From NCBI GenBank assembly GCA_963726975.1, contig CAVSEK010000006.1:20565-84564 (forward strand): 64,000 nucleotides of DNA, read 5' to 3'. Origin of the DNA: CAVSEK01 sp963726975. GTDB taxonomy: Bacteria; Actinomycetota; Actinomycetes; Mycobacteriales; SCTD01. Made by a program: the position numbers and the translations under genes. Below, one piece after another: positions 17,388 through 25,394 of the stretch; position 1 is the first letter of the stretch, and the number at the start of each line of letters is the position of its first letter. Under the pieces are notes generated by a model. The model had not been told where the DNA came from and made no database searches. It was given only the letters and a program-made list of their open reading frames with translations.

Positions 17388-18632
17388 GTGCCCCGTCCGC
17401 GCCACCTGCTCGCCGCCGTCCTCGCCGGCTCCGCCCTGGCCGCCGTCTGCGCGCACCCGGCCGCCGCCGACGCGCCCGCCGCCGCCCCTCCCGCCGCTGA
17501 GCCCGCCGCTGAGCGTCCGGCCGCACCCTCGCCGGCCCAGGCGCTGCGCGCCGCCGTCGCGGGGGAGCCCACGGCGGCGCCGACCGCACGGCGGCCCTCC
17601 CACCCGGTCTCGGCACGCGCCCCGCGCGCCTCGGCGACGGGCACCCGCACCAGCGAGGTCTTCTTCGAGGGCGACGACGAGGTGCTCGAGGGCGGGCCCG
17701 TCGACGTGCAGGTCTACGTCGTGACCGGCGGCTGCTGCAGCGAGTACTCCTCCACGCCCACCGGCACGCTGCACCTCGACGACCTCGCCCCCGACGGGAC
17801 CACCGTCCCCGTCGAGGACGTGACGCTCGGCCCGACCGACGTCCCCGGCATCGCCGTCGTCGACGTGCAGCTGCCCGGCGGCCTGGCCGCGCAGCACGAC
17901 CTGCTGGCGACGTACGCCGGGGACGAGGTCTTCGCCGCCGGCCCGCCGACCACCGGTGGCGTGGTCTTCCTGTCGCGCACCGACGCCGACCTGCGCTACC
18001 TGCAGCGGCTCTACGCCGACCTGCTCGGCCGCTTCCCCGACGACGACGGGCTGGCCTACTGGCGCTCGGTGCTGCGCTCGGGCGGCACCCCGGCCGACGC
18101 CGCGTGGAGCTTCGCGCGCTCGGCGGAGCTCGTCGACCTGGAGATCGAGCTGGCCTTCGCCGAGGTGCTGGGCTACGCGCCGTCGGAGTACGACCGCTCC
18201 GACTACCGGTCGTGCTTCGCCTCGGGCCGCTGCACGGTGCTGTCGATGGAGTCCGACCTGGCCTACCGGGCGCGGTGGTACGCCACCGCCCGGGACCCGG
18301 GCCCGTGGGTCGACCTGCTCTACCGCAACGTCCTGCGCCGCGAGCCCGACGCCGAGGGCCGGGCCTACTGGGTCGACCAGGCCACCTACCGCGGGCGCGG
18401 CACGCCGGCGACCGACCCCGGTGCCATCGCCCGGGCCTTCGTGTACTCCCTCGAGCGCCAGGGCCTGGTCGCCGACGACCTGTACGGCCAGGTGCTGCGT
18501 CGCGACGCCGATGCCGGTGGCCGCGCCTACTGGGCGCGAACGCTGGTGGCGGGCTACCCGCGCGAGCTGGTCCGCTACTCGATGGCCGTCTCGCCGGAGT
18601 ACCGGACGGCGTTCACCCCCTCGGGGCGCTGA
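17388..18632 (+). CDS. Secreted DUF4214 repeat protein with Ig-like domain
   Basis: 414 aa. A signal peptide (MPRPRHLLAAVLAGSALAAVCA...) is followed by an Ala/Pro-rich linker to ~residue 85, then an Ig-like domain (~90-190) with a CC pair and T-G-T-L-H-L-D-D strand, then DUF4214-type units from ~200 to 410. The units repeat the Y-x-x-L-L/V-x-R-x-P-D-x-x-G-x-x-Y-W pattern (LYADLLGRFPDDDGLAYW, LYRNVLRREPDAEGRAYW, LYGQVLRRDADAGGRAYW). DUF4214 is found in S-layer and secreted or adhesive proteins. Its 3' end overlaps the MOSC gene on the other strand by 20 bp. Confidence 0.8.
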   Translation: MPRPRHLLAAVLAGSALAAVCAHPAAADAPAAAPPAAEPAAERPAAPSPAQALRAAVAGEPTAAPTARRPSHPVSARAPRASATGTRTSEVFFEGDDEVLEGGPVDVQVYVVTGGCCSEYSSTPTGTLHLDDLAPDGTTVPVEDVTLGPTDVPGIAVVDVQLPGGLAAQHDLLATYAGDEVFAAGPPTTGGVVFLSRTDADLRYLQRLYADLLGRFPDDDGLAYWRSVLRSGGTPADAAWSFARSAELVDLEIELAFAEVLGYAPSEYDRSDYRSCFASGRCTVLSMESDLAYRARWYATARDPGPWVDLLYRNVLRREPDAEGRAYWVDQATYRGRGTPATDPGAIARAFVYSLERQGLVADDLYGQVLRRDADAGGRAYWARTLVAGYPRELVRYSMAVSPEYRTAFTPSGR

Positions 18633-19311
18633 CCGGCGAGGGCACGACCTCGTCGCCCACGGCGACCCGGCCCGGCTCGAGGACGTCGGCGACCACGCCG
18701 AGCGTGCCGTCGTGCGCGTCGCCGACGGCGCGCAGCACGCCGGGCCGGGCCGGGAGCTCCGCCGTGGCGGCGTCCACCACGACGCAGCGCGGCAGCGCCG
18801 CCGTGACGCGCAGCACCGCTGCGCCGACCCGGACGACGGTGCCGACCCAGCGGTCCTCGGCGTACGGCTCGTCGACGGCCAGCAGCAGGTTGGCCCGGAA
18901 GCGCTCGGGCTCCACCCGGTCGCCCACGGCGGCCACCGAGCGCAGGGCGAGCAGGCTGACCGGCCCGTCGTCGTGGTGGCCCGTGGCGGTCTCGCGCTCG
19001 AGCACGACCGGGCGGCCCACGTGCTCGCTGAGCCGCTCGCTGCTCAGCGGGTCCTCGGCGCAGCTCGCCCGCCCGTCGGGCAGGACGACGATCACCCGTC
19101 CGTCGCGCACGACGGCCCGGACCTCCAGCAGCCCGGGCACCGGCGTGAAGCGCCGGGTGCGCTTTCCGCTGCCGATCAGGCCGTCCGCGGTGCGGACGCA
19201 CCACGACCGGTCGTGCTCGGCGCCGCGGACCTGCAGGTCGAGGGCGGGCACCGCCTCGCCGAGCAGCCCCTTGACCGGGTAGTGGTGCAGGGCGACGACG
19301 CGGGCGGTCAC
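18613..19311 (-). CDS. MOSC domain protein (molybdenum cofactor sulfurase C-terminal-like)
   Basis: 232 aa. The N-terminal beta barrel has LHHYPVKGLLGEAVPALDL and a DRSWCVRTADG segment, and the MOSC domain has RFRANLLL, then the conserved Cys in ALPRCVVVD and a late LGVVADVLEPGRVAVGDEV barrel end, all in family order. MOSC proteins handle sulfur or N-hydroxylated substrates through molybdenum cofactor. The GTG start overlaps the rhodanese stop by 4 bp; a shared sulfur-transfer role for the two is a reasonable inference. Confidence 0.85.
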   Translation of the reverse strand: MTARVVALHHYPVKGLLGEAVPALDLQVRGAEHDRSWCVRTADGLIGSGKRTRRFTPVPGLLEVRAVVRDGRVIVVLPDGRASCAEDPLSSERLSEHVGRPVVLERETATGHHDDGPVSLLALRSVAAVGDRVEPERFRANLLLAVDEPYAEDRWVGTVVRVGAAVLRVTAALPRCVVVDAATAELPARPGVLRAVGDAHDGTLGVVADVLEPGRVAVGDEVVPSPVSAPRG

Positions 19312-19703
19312 GGGCGCACGTCCGCCGGGCCGTCGTGCAGCGGCAGGCCGGCCTCGGCCCAGGCCTCGACCCCGCCGGCGACGTCCGTGGCGCGGGGCAG
19401 CCCGACCGCGCGCAGGGAGGCGGCGGCCAGCGAGCTGCTGTAGCCCTGCCGGCACACGACGACGACCTCGAGGTCGGGCCCGGTCACCTCGGGCACCCGC
19501 CAGGGGCTCCCCGGGTCGAGCCGCCACTCGAGCACCGTGCGGTCGATGACCAGCGCTCCGGGCAGCTCGCCCTGGACCGCGCGCTGCGGCGGCGTCCGGG
19601 TGTCGACGAGCAGCGCACCGCGCTCGACGGCCGCGCGGGCCTCGCAGGGGGTCAGCCGCCGCACGCCCTCGCGGGCCGCGGCGAGCACGGCGTCGACCCC
19701 CAC
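19308..19703 (-). CDS. Rhodanese-like sulfurtransferase
   Basis: 131 aa, one rhodanese domain. It shows the ALLVDTRTPPQRAVQGELPGALVIDR opening and the active-site loop VVCRQGYSS with the persulfide-forming Cys near residue 88, then SLAAASLRAVGLPRATDVAGGVEAWAEAGLPL, the family's usual end. It would move sulfane sulfur to an acceptor. The GTG at 19703 is chosen because it starts just before the domain, and the 4-bp overlap with MOSC ties both genes into one transcript. Confidence 0.85.
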   Translation of the reverse strand: MGVDAVLAAAREGVRRLTPCEARAAVERGALLVDTRTPPQRAVQGELPGALVIDRTVLEWRLDPGSPWRVPEVTGPDLEVVVVCRQGYSSSLAAASLRAVGLPRATDVAGGVEAWAEAGLPLHDGPADVRP

Positions 19704-19723
19704 GCGACCAGTCTGCCGCAGGC

Positions 19724-19936
19724 TCAGGCCGCGAGGTCCGTGCGGCCGGTCATCGCGACGAGCTCGGCGCGGGAGGCGGCGTCGGAGCGGGCGAGGATGG
19801 CGACGAGCTCGGCGCGCTCCGGGCCGGTGCGGTAGGCATCGAGCTCGGCGCGCACCTGCGCCGCGCGGACGCGGCGGGCGTGCGCCCGGGCCAGCGCGGA
19901 GGGGGTGAGGGAGCTGAAGGAGGTGGACGGGGACAT
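19724..19936 (-). CDS. 70-aa helical protein, unknown
   Basis: 70 aa, Ser/Thr at the start and then charged helices rich in Ala, Arg and Glu (ARAHARRVRAAQVRAELDAYR, ERAELVAILARSD). The ATG has AGAGAGG about 9 nt upstream, and the gene lies 20 bp before the rhodanese, same strand. A GC-rich hairpin is in its leader. I do not recognise a family; similar short helical proteins are common and uncharacterised in actinobacteria. Confidence 0.5.
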   Translation of the reverse strand: MSPSTSFSSLTPSALARAHARRVRAAQVRAELDAYRTGPERAELVAILARSDAASRAELVAMTGRTDLAA

Positions 19937-19961
19937 GCGCGGCGCCTCTCTGAGGGCGGGC

Positions 19962-19998
19962 CCCCCGCACGCTGCGGGGGCTTCTGAACCGATACAGA
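19962..19998. promoter_or_regulatory. Hairpin and candidate LacI operator in the divergent gap
   Basis: CCCCCGCA at 19962-19969 pairs with TGCGGGGG at 19973-19980 around a 3-nt loop, in the leader of the 70-aa gene. Next to it, TCTG-AACCGATA-CAGA (19983-19998) is a small inverted repeat around an AACCGATA core 40 bp before the LacI-family start, a plausible autoregulatory operator. Both assignments are from position only. Confidence 0.35.
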
Positions 19999-20038
19999 GG
20001 CTACCCGCGGACGCCCTCCCTCAGCAGCGGAGAGCACT

Positions 20039-21112
20039 GTGAGCCGCACCGCAGGACGCCCGACGCTCCAGGTGCTGGCCGACGACCTGGGCGTCTCGCG
20101 GGCGACGGTGAGCAACGCCTACAACCGTCCCGACCAGCTCTCCCCCGCGCTGCGCCGGCGCGTGCTCGCCCGCGCCGCCGAGCTCGGCTTCGGCGGGCCC
20201 GACCCGGTCGCCCGCGGCCTGCGCCGGGGACGGGTGGGCGCCGTCGGCGTCCTCGTCGACGAGGGCCTGTCGTACGCCTTCTCCGACCCCGTCGCGGTGC
20301 TCGCCCTCGACGGCCTGGCCCGCGAGCTGCAGGCCGACGGCACCGGGCTGCTGCTGCACCCGGCCGTGCTGGGCGCCACCGACGTACGGGCCGTGCAGGC
20401 CGCCGCCGTCGACGCCTGGGTGCTGCTGTCGCTGCCCGGCGCCCACCCGGCCGTGGACGCCGCGCTCGCGCAGGGACGGCCGCTGGTCGTGCTCGACCAG
20501 CCGCCCGTGCCCGGGGCGCCCGTGGTCACCGTCGACGACCGGGCCGGCGCGCGCGCGGTGGCCGAGCACCTGCTCGCGCTCGGGCACCACCGGCTGGCCG
20601 TGCTCACCCCGCCGCTGGCCCCGGGCGCGGCCGGGCGCCCGGCCGACCTCGCCCGGCAGGCCGCCGCCACCAACACGGTCATGTCGCAGCGGTTGCGCGC
20701 GGTCGCCGGTGCGGTGGCGCGGGCCGGTGGCCGTTGGGAGGACGTGCCGGTGGTGGAGTGCGGCGCCAACGACGAGCCGTCGGGCGCGGCCGGGGCGGGC
20801 CTGCTGCTCGCCCGCTCGCCCCGCCCGACCGCGGTCCTCGCGCTGTCCGACCAGCTCGCGCTCGGCGCGCTGCGGGCGGCCCGCGAGGCCGGGACCGCGG
20901 TGCCCGAGCAGCTGTCGGTCACCGGCTTCGACGACGCGCCGCCGGCCGCCGGCGCCGGGCTGACCACGGTCGCCCAGCCGCTGCGCGAGAAGGGCGCCCT
21001 CGTCGGGCGCCTGGTGCGCGCGCTGCTCGCCGGCGAGGAGGTCGAGAGCCCCCCGCCGCTCCCGGTGTCGCTGCTGGTGCGGCGCAGCACCGCCCCGCCG
21101 GCGGCAGGATGA
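20039..21112 (+). CDS. LacI-family transcriptional regulator
   Basis: 357 aa. The LacI helix-turn-helix is at residues ~8-30 (RPTLQVLADDLGVSRATVSNAYNRPDQLS) with the hinge after it, and the periplasmic-binding-like sensor domain follows: GAVGVLVDEGLSYAFSDP, LLHPAV, VVLDQPPV, VTVDDRAGARAVAEHLLALGHHRLAVL, LSVTGFDDAPPA and the C-terminal TTVAQPLREKGALVGRLV. A sugar or related ligand is expected but unknown. The GTG at 20039 is right before SRTAGRPTL. No transport operon sits nearby, so targets are likely elsewhere. Confidence 0.9.
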   Translation: MSRTAGRPTLQVLADDLGVSRATVSNAYNRPDQLSPALRRRVLARAAELGFGGPDPVARGLRRGRVGAVGVLVDEGLSYAFSDPVAVLALDGLARELQADGTGLLLHPAVLGATDVRAVQAAAVDAWVLLSLPGAHPAVDAALAQGRPLVVLDQPPVPGAPVVTVDDRAGARAVAEHLLALGHHRLAVLTPPLAPGAAGRPADLARQAAATNTVMSQRLRAVAGAVARAGGRWEDVPVVECGANDEPSGAAGAGLLLARSPRPTAVLALSDQLALGALRAAREAGTAVPEQLSVTGFDDAPPAAGAGLTTVAQPLREKGALVGRLVRALLAGEEVESPPPLPVSLLVRRSTAPPAAG

Positions 21113-21140
21113 GCACCCCGCCGACCGACAGGAGCAGGAC

Positions 21141-22115
21141 GTGCGCAGCTACTGCGGCATCTACGTCGACGCCGGCTACCTCACCGCCGCGGCCTCGCTG
21201 CGGCTGACCGGCACGTCGTACCGCGCCGCGACCCAGGTCGACGTCGCTGCGCTGCTCGACGCGCTGGTGGAGCAGGCGACCGCCCACGCCGGGCTGCCGC
21301 TGCTGCGGGTGCACTGGTACGACGCCGGCGCCCGCGGGGTGCCCGGTCCCGAGCAGCGGCGGATCGCCACGCTGCCGCGGGTCAAGCTGCGCCTGGGCCG
21401 TACGTCGGTGCACGGCGAGCAGAAGGGCGTCGACCTCAAGCTCGCCCTCGACCTCATCACGCAGGCGCGCAACCGGGTGACCGACGTCGTCTACCTCGTC
21501 AGCGGCGACGACGACCTCACCGAGGCGGTCGAGGAGGCGCAGCACCTGGGCACCCAGGTCGTGCTGCTCGTGGTGCCCGACAAGGACGGCCGCCCCGTCA
21601 ACGTGAGCCGCAACCTGCAGATGGCGTGCGACGAGCTGGTGCTGGTCGCGCCGGCGTCGGTCGACGCGCACGTCACGCGGGCGGCGCCGCCCGAGCCCGC
21701 TCCGGAGCCCGCGCCCGTGGTCGAGCCGGAGCCGGCGCGCGTCACGCCCGCCGTGCTCGCGGCGCTCGCCGAGCACCGGGCGCCCGCCGCGGTGCCGCCG
21801 AAGCGGCTGGTGGTGAGCTCGTCCGTGCCCGTCTACACCTCGGCGACCGGGCAGGTGTCGTCGCCGCCGGTCGGTGCGGAGGTCGACGCCGCGGCCCGTG
21901 ACGTCGTCGGGCACCTGCTGCGCTCGTGGGCCGCGTCGGCCAGCCCCGCCGCGCGCGGCGAGCTGGCGCGCGCCCGGCCCGTCATCCCGCAGGACCTGGA
22001 CCGCACCCTGCTGCAGGACCTGTCGGCCCGGCTCGGCGTCGACGAGCTCGACGTGCCGACCCGCACGCGGCTGCGCGAGGCCTTCTGGGAAGGCCTCGCG
22101 CAGCTGCGGGTCTGA
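21141..22115 (+). CDS. NYN-domain (PIN-like) nuclease
   Basis: 324 aa. Residues 1-175 form a NYN domain: IYVDAGYL with the first metal-binding Asp, WYDAG, KGVDLKLALDLI with a second Asp, YLVSGDDDLTEAV with the Asp cluster, and GTQVVLLVVPD. These acidic residues bind magnesium for RNA cleavage in the LabA/DUF88 group. A Pro/Glu linker follows to ~residue 215, then a ~100-aa helical C-terminal domain (AARDVVGHLLRSWAAS... LDRTLLQDLSARLGVDEL) like the OST-HTH-type extension of such proteins. GTG start with AGGAG 6-8 nt upstream. Confidence 0.83.
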   Translation: MRSYCGIYVDAGYLTAAASLRLTGTSYRAATQVDVAALLDALVEQATAHAGLPLLRVHWYDAGARGVPGPEQRRIATLPRVKLRLGRTSVHGEQKGVDLKLALDLITQARNRVTDVVYLVSGDDDLTEAVEEAQHLGTQVVLLVVPDKDGRPVNVSRNLQMACDELVLVAPASVDAHVTRAAPPEPAPEPAPVVEPEPARVTPAVLAALAEHRAPAAVPPKRLVVSSSVPVYTSATGQVSSPPVGAEVDAAARDVVGHLLRSWAASASPAARGELARARPVIPQDLDRTLLQDLSARLGVDELDVPTRTRLREAFWEGLAQLRV

Positions 22116-22119
22116 CCGG

Positions 22120-22536
22120 TCAGGCGGTGCGGCGGGCGGAGGTGAAGGCCCAGGTCATGAGCCAGACCGAGCCGGCGGTGAGGATCATCGCGCCGGGGAC
22201 GTGGATCGCCAGGTGCTCGCGCCCGCCGGTCGCGGCCTGCACGAACGACGCGACGAAGACCACGGCGCCCAGCACGACCGGCCAGAGCCGGCCGCCCTCG
22301 GCGCGGTGCCGCAGGTAGAGCGCGATGGCCGCGAGGCCGGAGACGACGTGCAGCACGATCGCGCCGCCGGCGTGCACCTCCTCCGGGCCGCCGTCGGGGA
22401 ACAGCTGGCCTGCGGTGATGAACTGGAACAGCTCGCTCAGCACCGTCAGGGTGACGAGGGCCTGGACGACGGACAGCGGCACGGAGCGCTTGTCCGGGCC
22501 GTGCTGCGTGGACGGCTGGGTCATGGTCGTGCTCAC
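22120..22536 (-). CDS. Four-helix membrane protein, unknown
   Basis: 138 aa with four hydrophobic segments (about 22-42, 55-75, 80-100, 105-130) and short basic ends. The chosen GTG at 22536 has GAGGAG 6 nt upstream; an internal ATG five codons later is a possible alternative. Its 3' end is 4 bp from the NYN gene's stop (convergent). No family named with confidence; the size and layout resemble small DoxX/DUF-type membrane proteins. Confidence 0.65.
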   Translation of the reverse strand: MSTTMTQPSTQHGPDKRSVPLSVVQALVTLTVLSELFQFITAGQLFPDGGPEEVHAGGAIVLHVVSGLAAIALYLRHRAEGGRLWPVVLGAVVFVASFVQAATGGREHLAIHVPGAMILTAGSVWLMTWAFTSARRTA

Positions 22537-22714
22537 GGGAGCTCCTCTCGAGCGGGCCGCACCGGCCCTCGCGGACGGTTGTGCCACACCACCGACCCCT
22601 TCATCCCTCTCAGGACCTGAACGCCCGCACGGGTCGCGCGCCGGGTGGTGGCCGGCTGCGGGGGTAGGGCGCAGGCATGACCAGGCAGAAGCGGGCCGCA
22701 CGGAGGGCGCCTCG

Positions 22715-23593
22715 ATGAAGGTCGCCGTCGTGGGCGCCACGGGCTTCGTCGGTCGCCGGCTCGTCCCCCTGCTGGCCGAGCGGGGACACGACGTCATGGC
22801 CCTCACCCGCCGCCCCGAGCAGTACGACGGCGGGGGCACCGCTGTCCAGGCCGATCTGGACGACGCCGCGTCGCTCCTGACGGCGCTGCACGGCTGCGCA
22901 GCGGCGTACCTGCTCGCGCACTCCCTCGGGACCGCGGGCTTCGAGGAGCGCGAGGCGGCGCAGGCCGAGACGCTCGCCGCAGCCGCCGAGCAGGCGGGCC
23001 TTCGTCAGCTGGTGTTCCTCGGCGGGCTGGGCCGCGACGACGACGCGTTGTCGCCGCACCTGCGCAGTCGGCGGGAGGTGGAGCGCGTCCTCCGACAGGG
23101 GAGCACCCCGGTCACCGTCCTGCGGGCCGGGATCCTCGTGGGTGCCGGCAGCACCGGCTGGGAGATGCTCCGACAGGCCGTCGAGGCGCTGCCGGTGATG
23201 GTGACCGACGCGCGGGCCAGGACCAGGCACCAGGTGATCGCCGTCGAGGACGCGCTCGGCTACCTCGTCGACGCCCTGGAGAGCGCGGACTGCCTCGACC
23301 AGACGATCGAGATCGGCGGCGCCGACGTGCTGAGCTACGCCGAGATGGCGCAGCGGGTGGCCTCCCTCACCGCGTCACGGGCCCCGGTCCAGGTGCCGTG
23401 GGTCCCGCAGGTGGTGTCCGCGATGGGCGTCCGACTGCTCACCGACGTCGACGGCACGGTGGCCCATGACCTGCTCGGGTCGATGCGCAACGAGGCGATC
23501 GTGACCGACGACAGCGCGGCCCGGCTCCTGCCCCGCTCGGTGCTGGGCTTCGACGAGGCCGCCAGACGTGCTCTGGACGACACCCACCGCTGA
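22715..23593 (+). CDS. NAD(P)-binding (NmrA/atypical SDR) protein
   Basis: 292 aa. The N-terminus has the atypical-SDR nucleotide motif VVGATGFVGRRL and an R-R-P after strand 2, so NADP preference is likely; then VQADLDD, AYLLAHSLG, and RQLVFLGGLG in place of the classical catalytic motif. The middle has a VLRAGILVGAGS segment and the C-terminus is a substrate lobe. Members of this group act as UDP-sugar-like oxidoreductases or quinone reductase-like sensors; the role here is unknown. The ATG at 22715 has CGGAGGG 6-8 nt upstream. Confidence 0.8.
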   Translation: MKVAVVGATGFVGRRLVPLLAERGHDVMALTRRPEQYDGGGTAVQADLDDAASLLTALHGCAAAYLLAHSLGTAGFEEREAAQAETLAAAAEQAGLRQLVFLGGLGRDDDALSPHLRSRREVERVLRQGSTPVTVLRAGILVGAGSTGWEMLRQAVEALPVMVTDARARTRHQVIAVEDALGYLVDALESADCLDQTIEIGGADVLSYAEMAQRVASLTASRAPVQVPWVPQVVSAMGVRLLTDVDGTVAHDLLGSMRNEAIVTDDSAARLLPRSVLGFDEAARRALDDTHR

Positions 23594-23638
23594 CGGCCGG
23601 CGGCCAGGGGCCGGGAGCGGCGAGGGCCCTGGTCAGAG

Positions 23639-23727
23639 CGGAGGGCGTGGGATTCGAACCCACGGAACGAGTCACCCCGCTCAGCGGTTTTCAAGACCGC
23701 CGCCATCGGCCTCTAGGCGAGCCCTCC
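23639..23727 (-). tRNA. tRNA-Ser (anticodon TGA)
   Basis: The reverse complement is an 89-nt class II tRNA: acceptor GGAGGGC with GCCCTCC and discriminator G, anticodon loop CTTGAAA giving TGA, a long variable arm around TGAGCGGGGTGACTCGTT, and T-arm GTGGGTTCGAATCCCAC. It reads UCA and wobble UCN codons. No CCA is encoded. Confidence 0.93.
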
Positions 23728-23843
23728 CGGTCGCAGCACGCTAGCCGTCACGCCGTGCTCCTGCGCCTCCCGAGGCAACCCCGCGACGGCCTGCGGCGTC
23801 CTCCAGGTGGGCGCGACCGCGCCACGGAGCAGGGGGGACCGGC

Positions 23844-24428
23844 ATGAGGACGACGAGGACGGCAGGGCGGGGCCGCAGGACGGGCACCTGGGCAGCCGCG
23901 GCGGTGCTGGCCCTCGGGGCGGCCCTGGGCGGGCTCCAGACCGGGGCCGCAGCAGCGGCGTCGAGCTGCGCGGTGACGTGGGGCTCGTTGGACAAGACCA
24001 CGACCAGCAGCGGCTCGGCGCCGAGCGACACCCTCGCGGGGGTGCGCGCCGGGCACCACACCTGCTACGACCGCCTGGTCCTGGACGTCGCCGGCGACGG
24101 GTGGGCCCGGGTCCGCTACGTCCCGGCCGTGTCCTACCAGGCGCGCGACGGCAGCATCCCGCTGCGGGGCGGCGCCTTCCTGGAGATCATCACCAACCGG
24201 GTCGACGACGTGCAGACCGGCGCCGTGGCCTTCCAGCCGGCCGACCCGTCCGAGCTCGCCCCGGTGGCGTCCTGGCCGACCCTGCGCCAGGTGGCGTACG
24301 GCGGCAGCTTCGAGGGCCAGACGACGGTCGGCGTCGGCGTCCGGGCCCGGCTGCCCTTCCGGCTGTTCGGGCTCCCCGGCCCTGGCTCGGGCTCCCGGCT
24401 GGTGCTGGACGTGGCGCACCGCTGGTGA
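23844..24428 (+). CDS. Secreted AMIN-like domain protein
   Basis: 194 aa. A twin-Arg-containing basic start (RTTRTAGRGRRTG) and hydrophobic stretch make a signal peptide to about residue 40 (AAAAASS). The mature part reads as an AMIN-like beta domain: CAVTWGS, HTCYDRLVLDVAGDGWARVRYV, LEIITNR and the final GSRLVLDVAHRW. Two Cys (CAVTWG, HTCYDR) may pair. Similar standalone proteins are common in actinobacteria and bind the cell envelope; a specific ligand is not known. The ATG has AGGGGGG 8-9 nt upstream. Confidence 0.72.
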   Translation: MRTTRTAGRGRRTGTWAAAAVLALGAALGGLQTGAAAAASSCAVTWGSLDKTTTSSGSAPSDTLAGVRAGHHTCYDRLVLDVAGDGWARVRYVPAVSYQARDGSIPLRGGAFLEIITNRVDDVQTGAVAFQPADPSELAPVASWPTLRQVAYGGSFEGQTTVGVGVRARLPFRLFGLPGPGSGSRLVLDVAHRW

Positions 24429-24465
24429 GACCGCGAGCGCGGCGCCTCGTCGGGCTCGCCGGCCT

Positions 24466-24500
24466 GGTCCTCCCGGTGCAGCAGGTGGGCCGGGAGGACC
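24466..24500. terminator. 11-bp perfect inverted repeat after the AMIN gene
   Basis: GGTCCTCCCGG at 24466-24476 and CCGGGAGGACC at 24490-24500 with a 13-nt loop, 38 bp after the AMIN stop. It probably ends that transcript. Confidence 0.6.
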
Positions 24501-24605
24501 GCCGCCACGGGGGTGCGGTCCCGGCGACCTTCCCGCGGGACGTCTTCTCGGCCGGCTGAGCCGCGCGGGGCAGGATGGCCGCGACGTCCGAGGGCAGGGG
24601 TGCGC

Positions 24606-25375
24606 ATGCAGGTGCAGGTCGAGGCGGAGCGGCCGCTGCTGCTCGAGGACGGCACGGCGGTGCGCGCGGCCTCGGCCCTCGCGCCGCTCGGCGAGGGCTG
24701 GGTCCTCGCGCAGGGCGACCGGAGCACGGCCGTGCTCCTGCGCGGCGAGCGCGGCACGCCGCTGGAGCTCGACCCGGGCGACCTCGACCTGCAGGCGGCC
24801 TGCGCGCTGCCGGGGGACGACGGGCCGGGCGCGCTGCTGCTCGGCTCCGGGCAGGGTCGCGCCGGCCGGCGGGCGGTGCTCGTGAGCGCTGCCGGCGAGG
24901 TGGTCGTGGGCGACCTCGGGCCGCTGCACGACGCGGTCGCCCGGGCGCTCGGCGTCCCGGAGCCGCGGCTGGAGGGCGTCGCCCGCAACGGAGGGGTCCT
25001 GCGCTGGTTCTCCCGCGGCAGCGGCGGCGCGCCCAGCAGGAGCGTCGACGTCGGGCTCGCCGCGCTGGTGGAGGCGCTGCTCGGCCGGGCGGACCCGGCC
25101 GACGTGCCGCTGCGGTCGCCCCGGCGCTACGACCTCGAGGCCACCGACGCCGTCGCGCTGCCCGGGGGGCGCGTCCTGCTCGCGGTCGCCGGACCGCAGC
25201 CGGGCCTGGCCCTCGTCGAGGACGAGCGGGTCGTCGACCGCTGCGCCCTGCCCGCCCGCGCCGACGGGCTCGGGGTCCGCGAGCTGACCGACGACGGGGC
25301 GCTGCTGCTCGCGGTCGGTCCCGGCGACGACGCGGACGACGCCTCGGTGCGCGGGAGCTCTCCGTCACCTGGTGA
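24606..25375 (+). CDS. Hypothetical protein, possibly beta-propeller-like, one frameshift
   Basis: About 255 aa. Repeated short beta motifs (a G-E-G-W-V-L-A-Q-G-D blade, G-A-L-L-L-G-S-G, V-L-R-W-F-S-R-G, LPGGRVLLAVAG, LLLAVGPGDD) suggest a small propeller as in DUF6929-type proteins, where the bulk is blades of W/G-rich strands. The true C-terminus is probably ARELSVTW in a neighbouring frame ending at 25375, so a one-base error lies near 25350. The ATG at 24606 is the first sensible start. No neighbour gives a function. Confidence 0.55.
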
Positions 25376-25394
25376 GCCTCCCGGCGCCGACCGG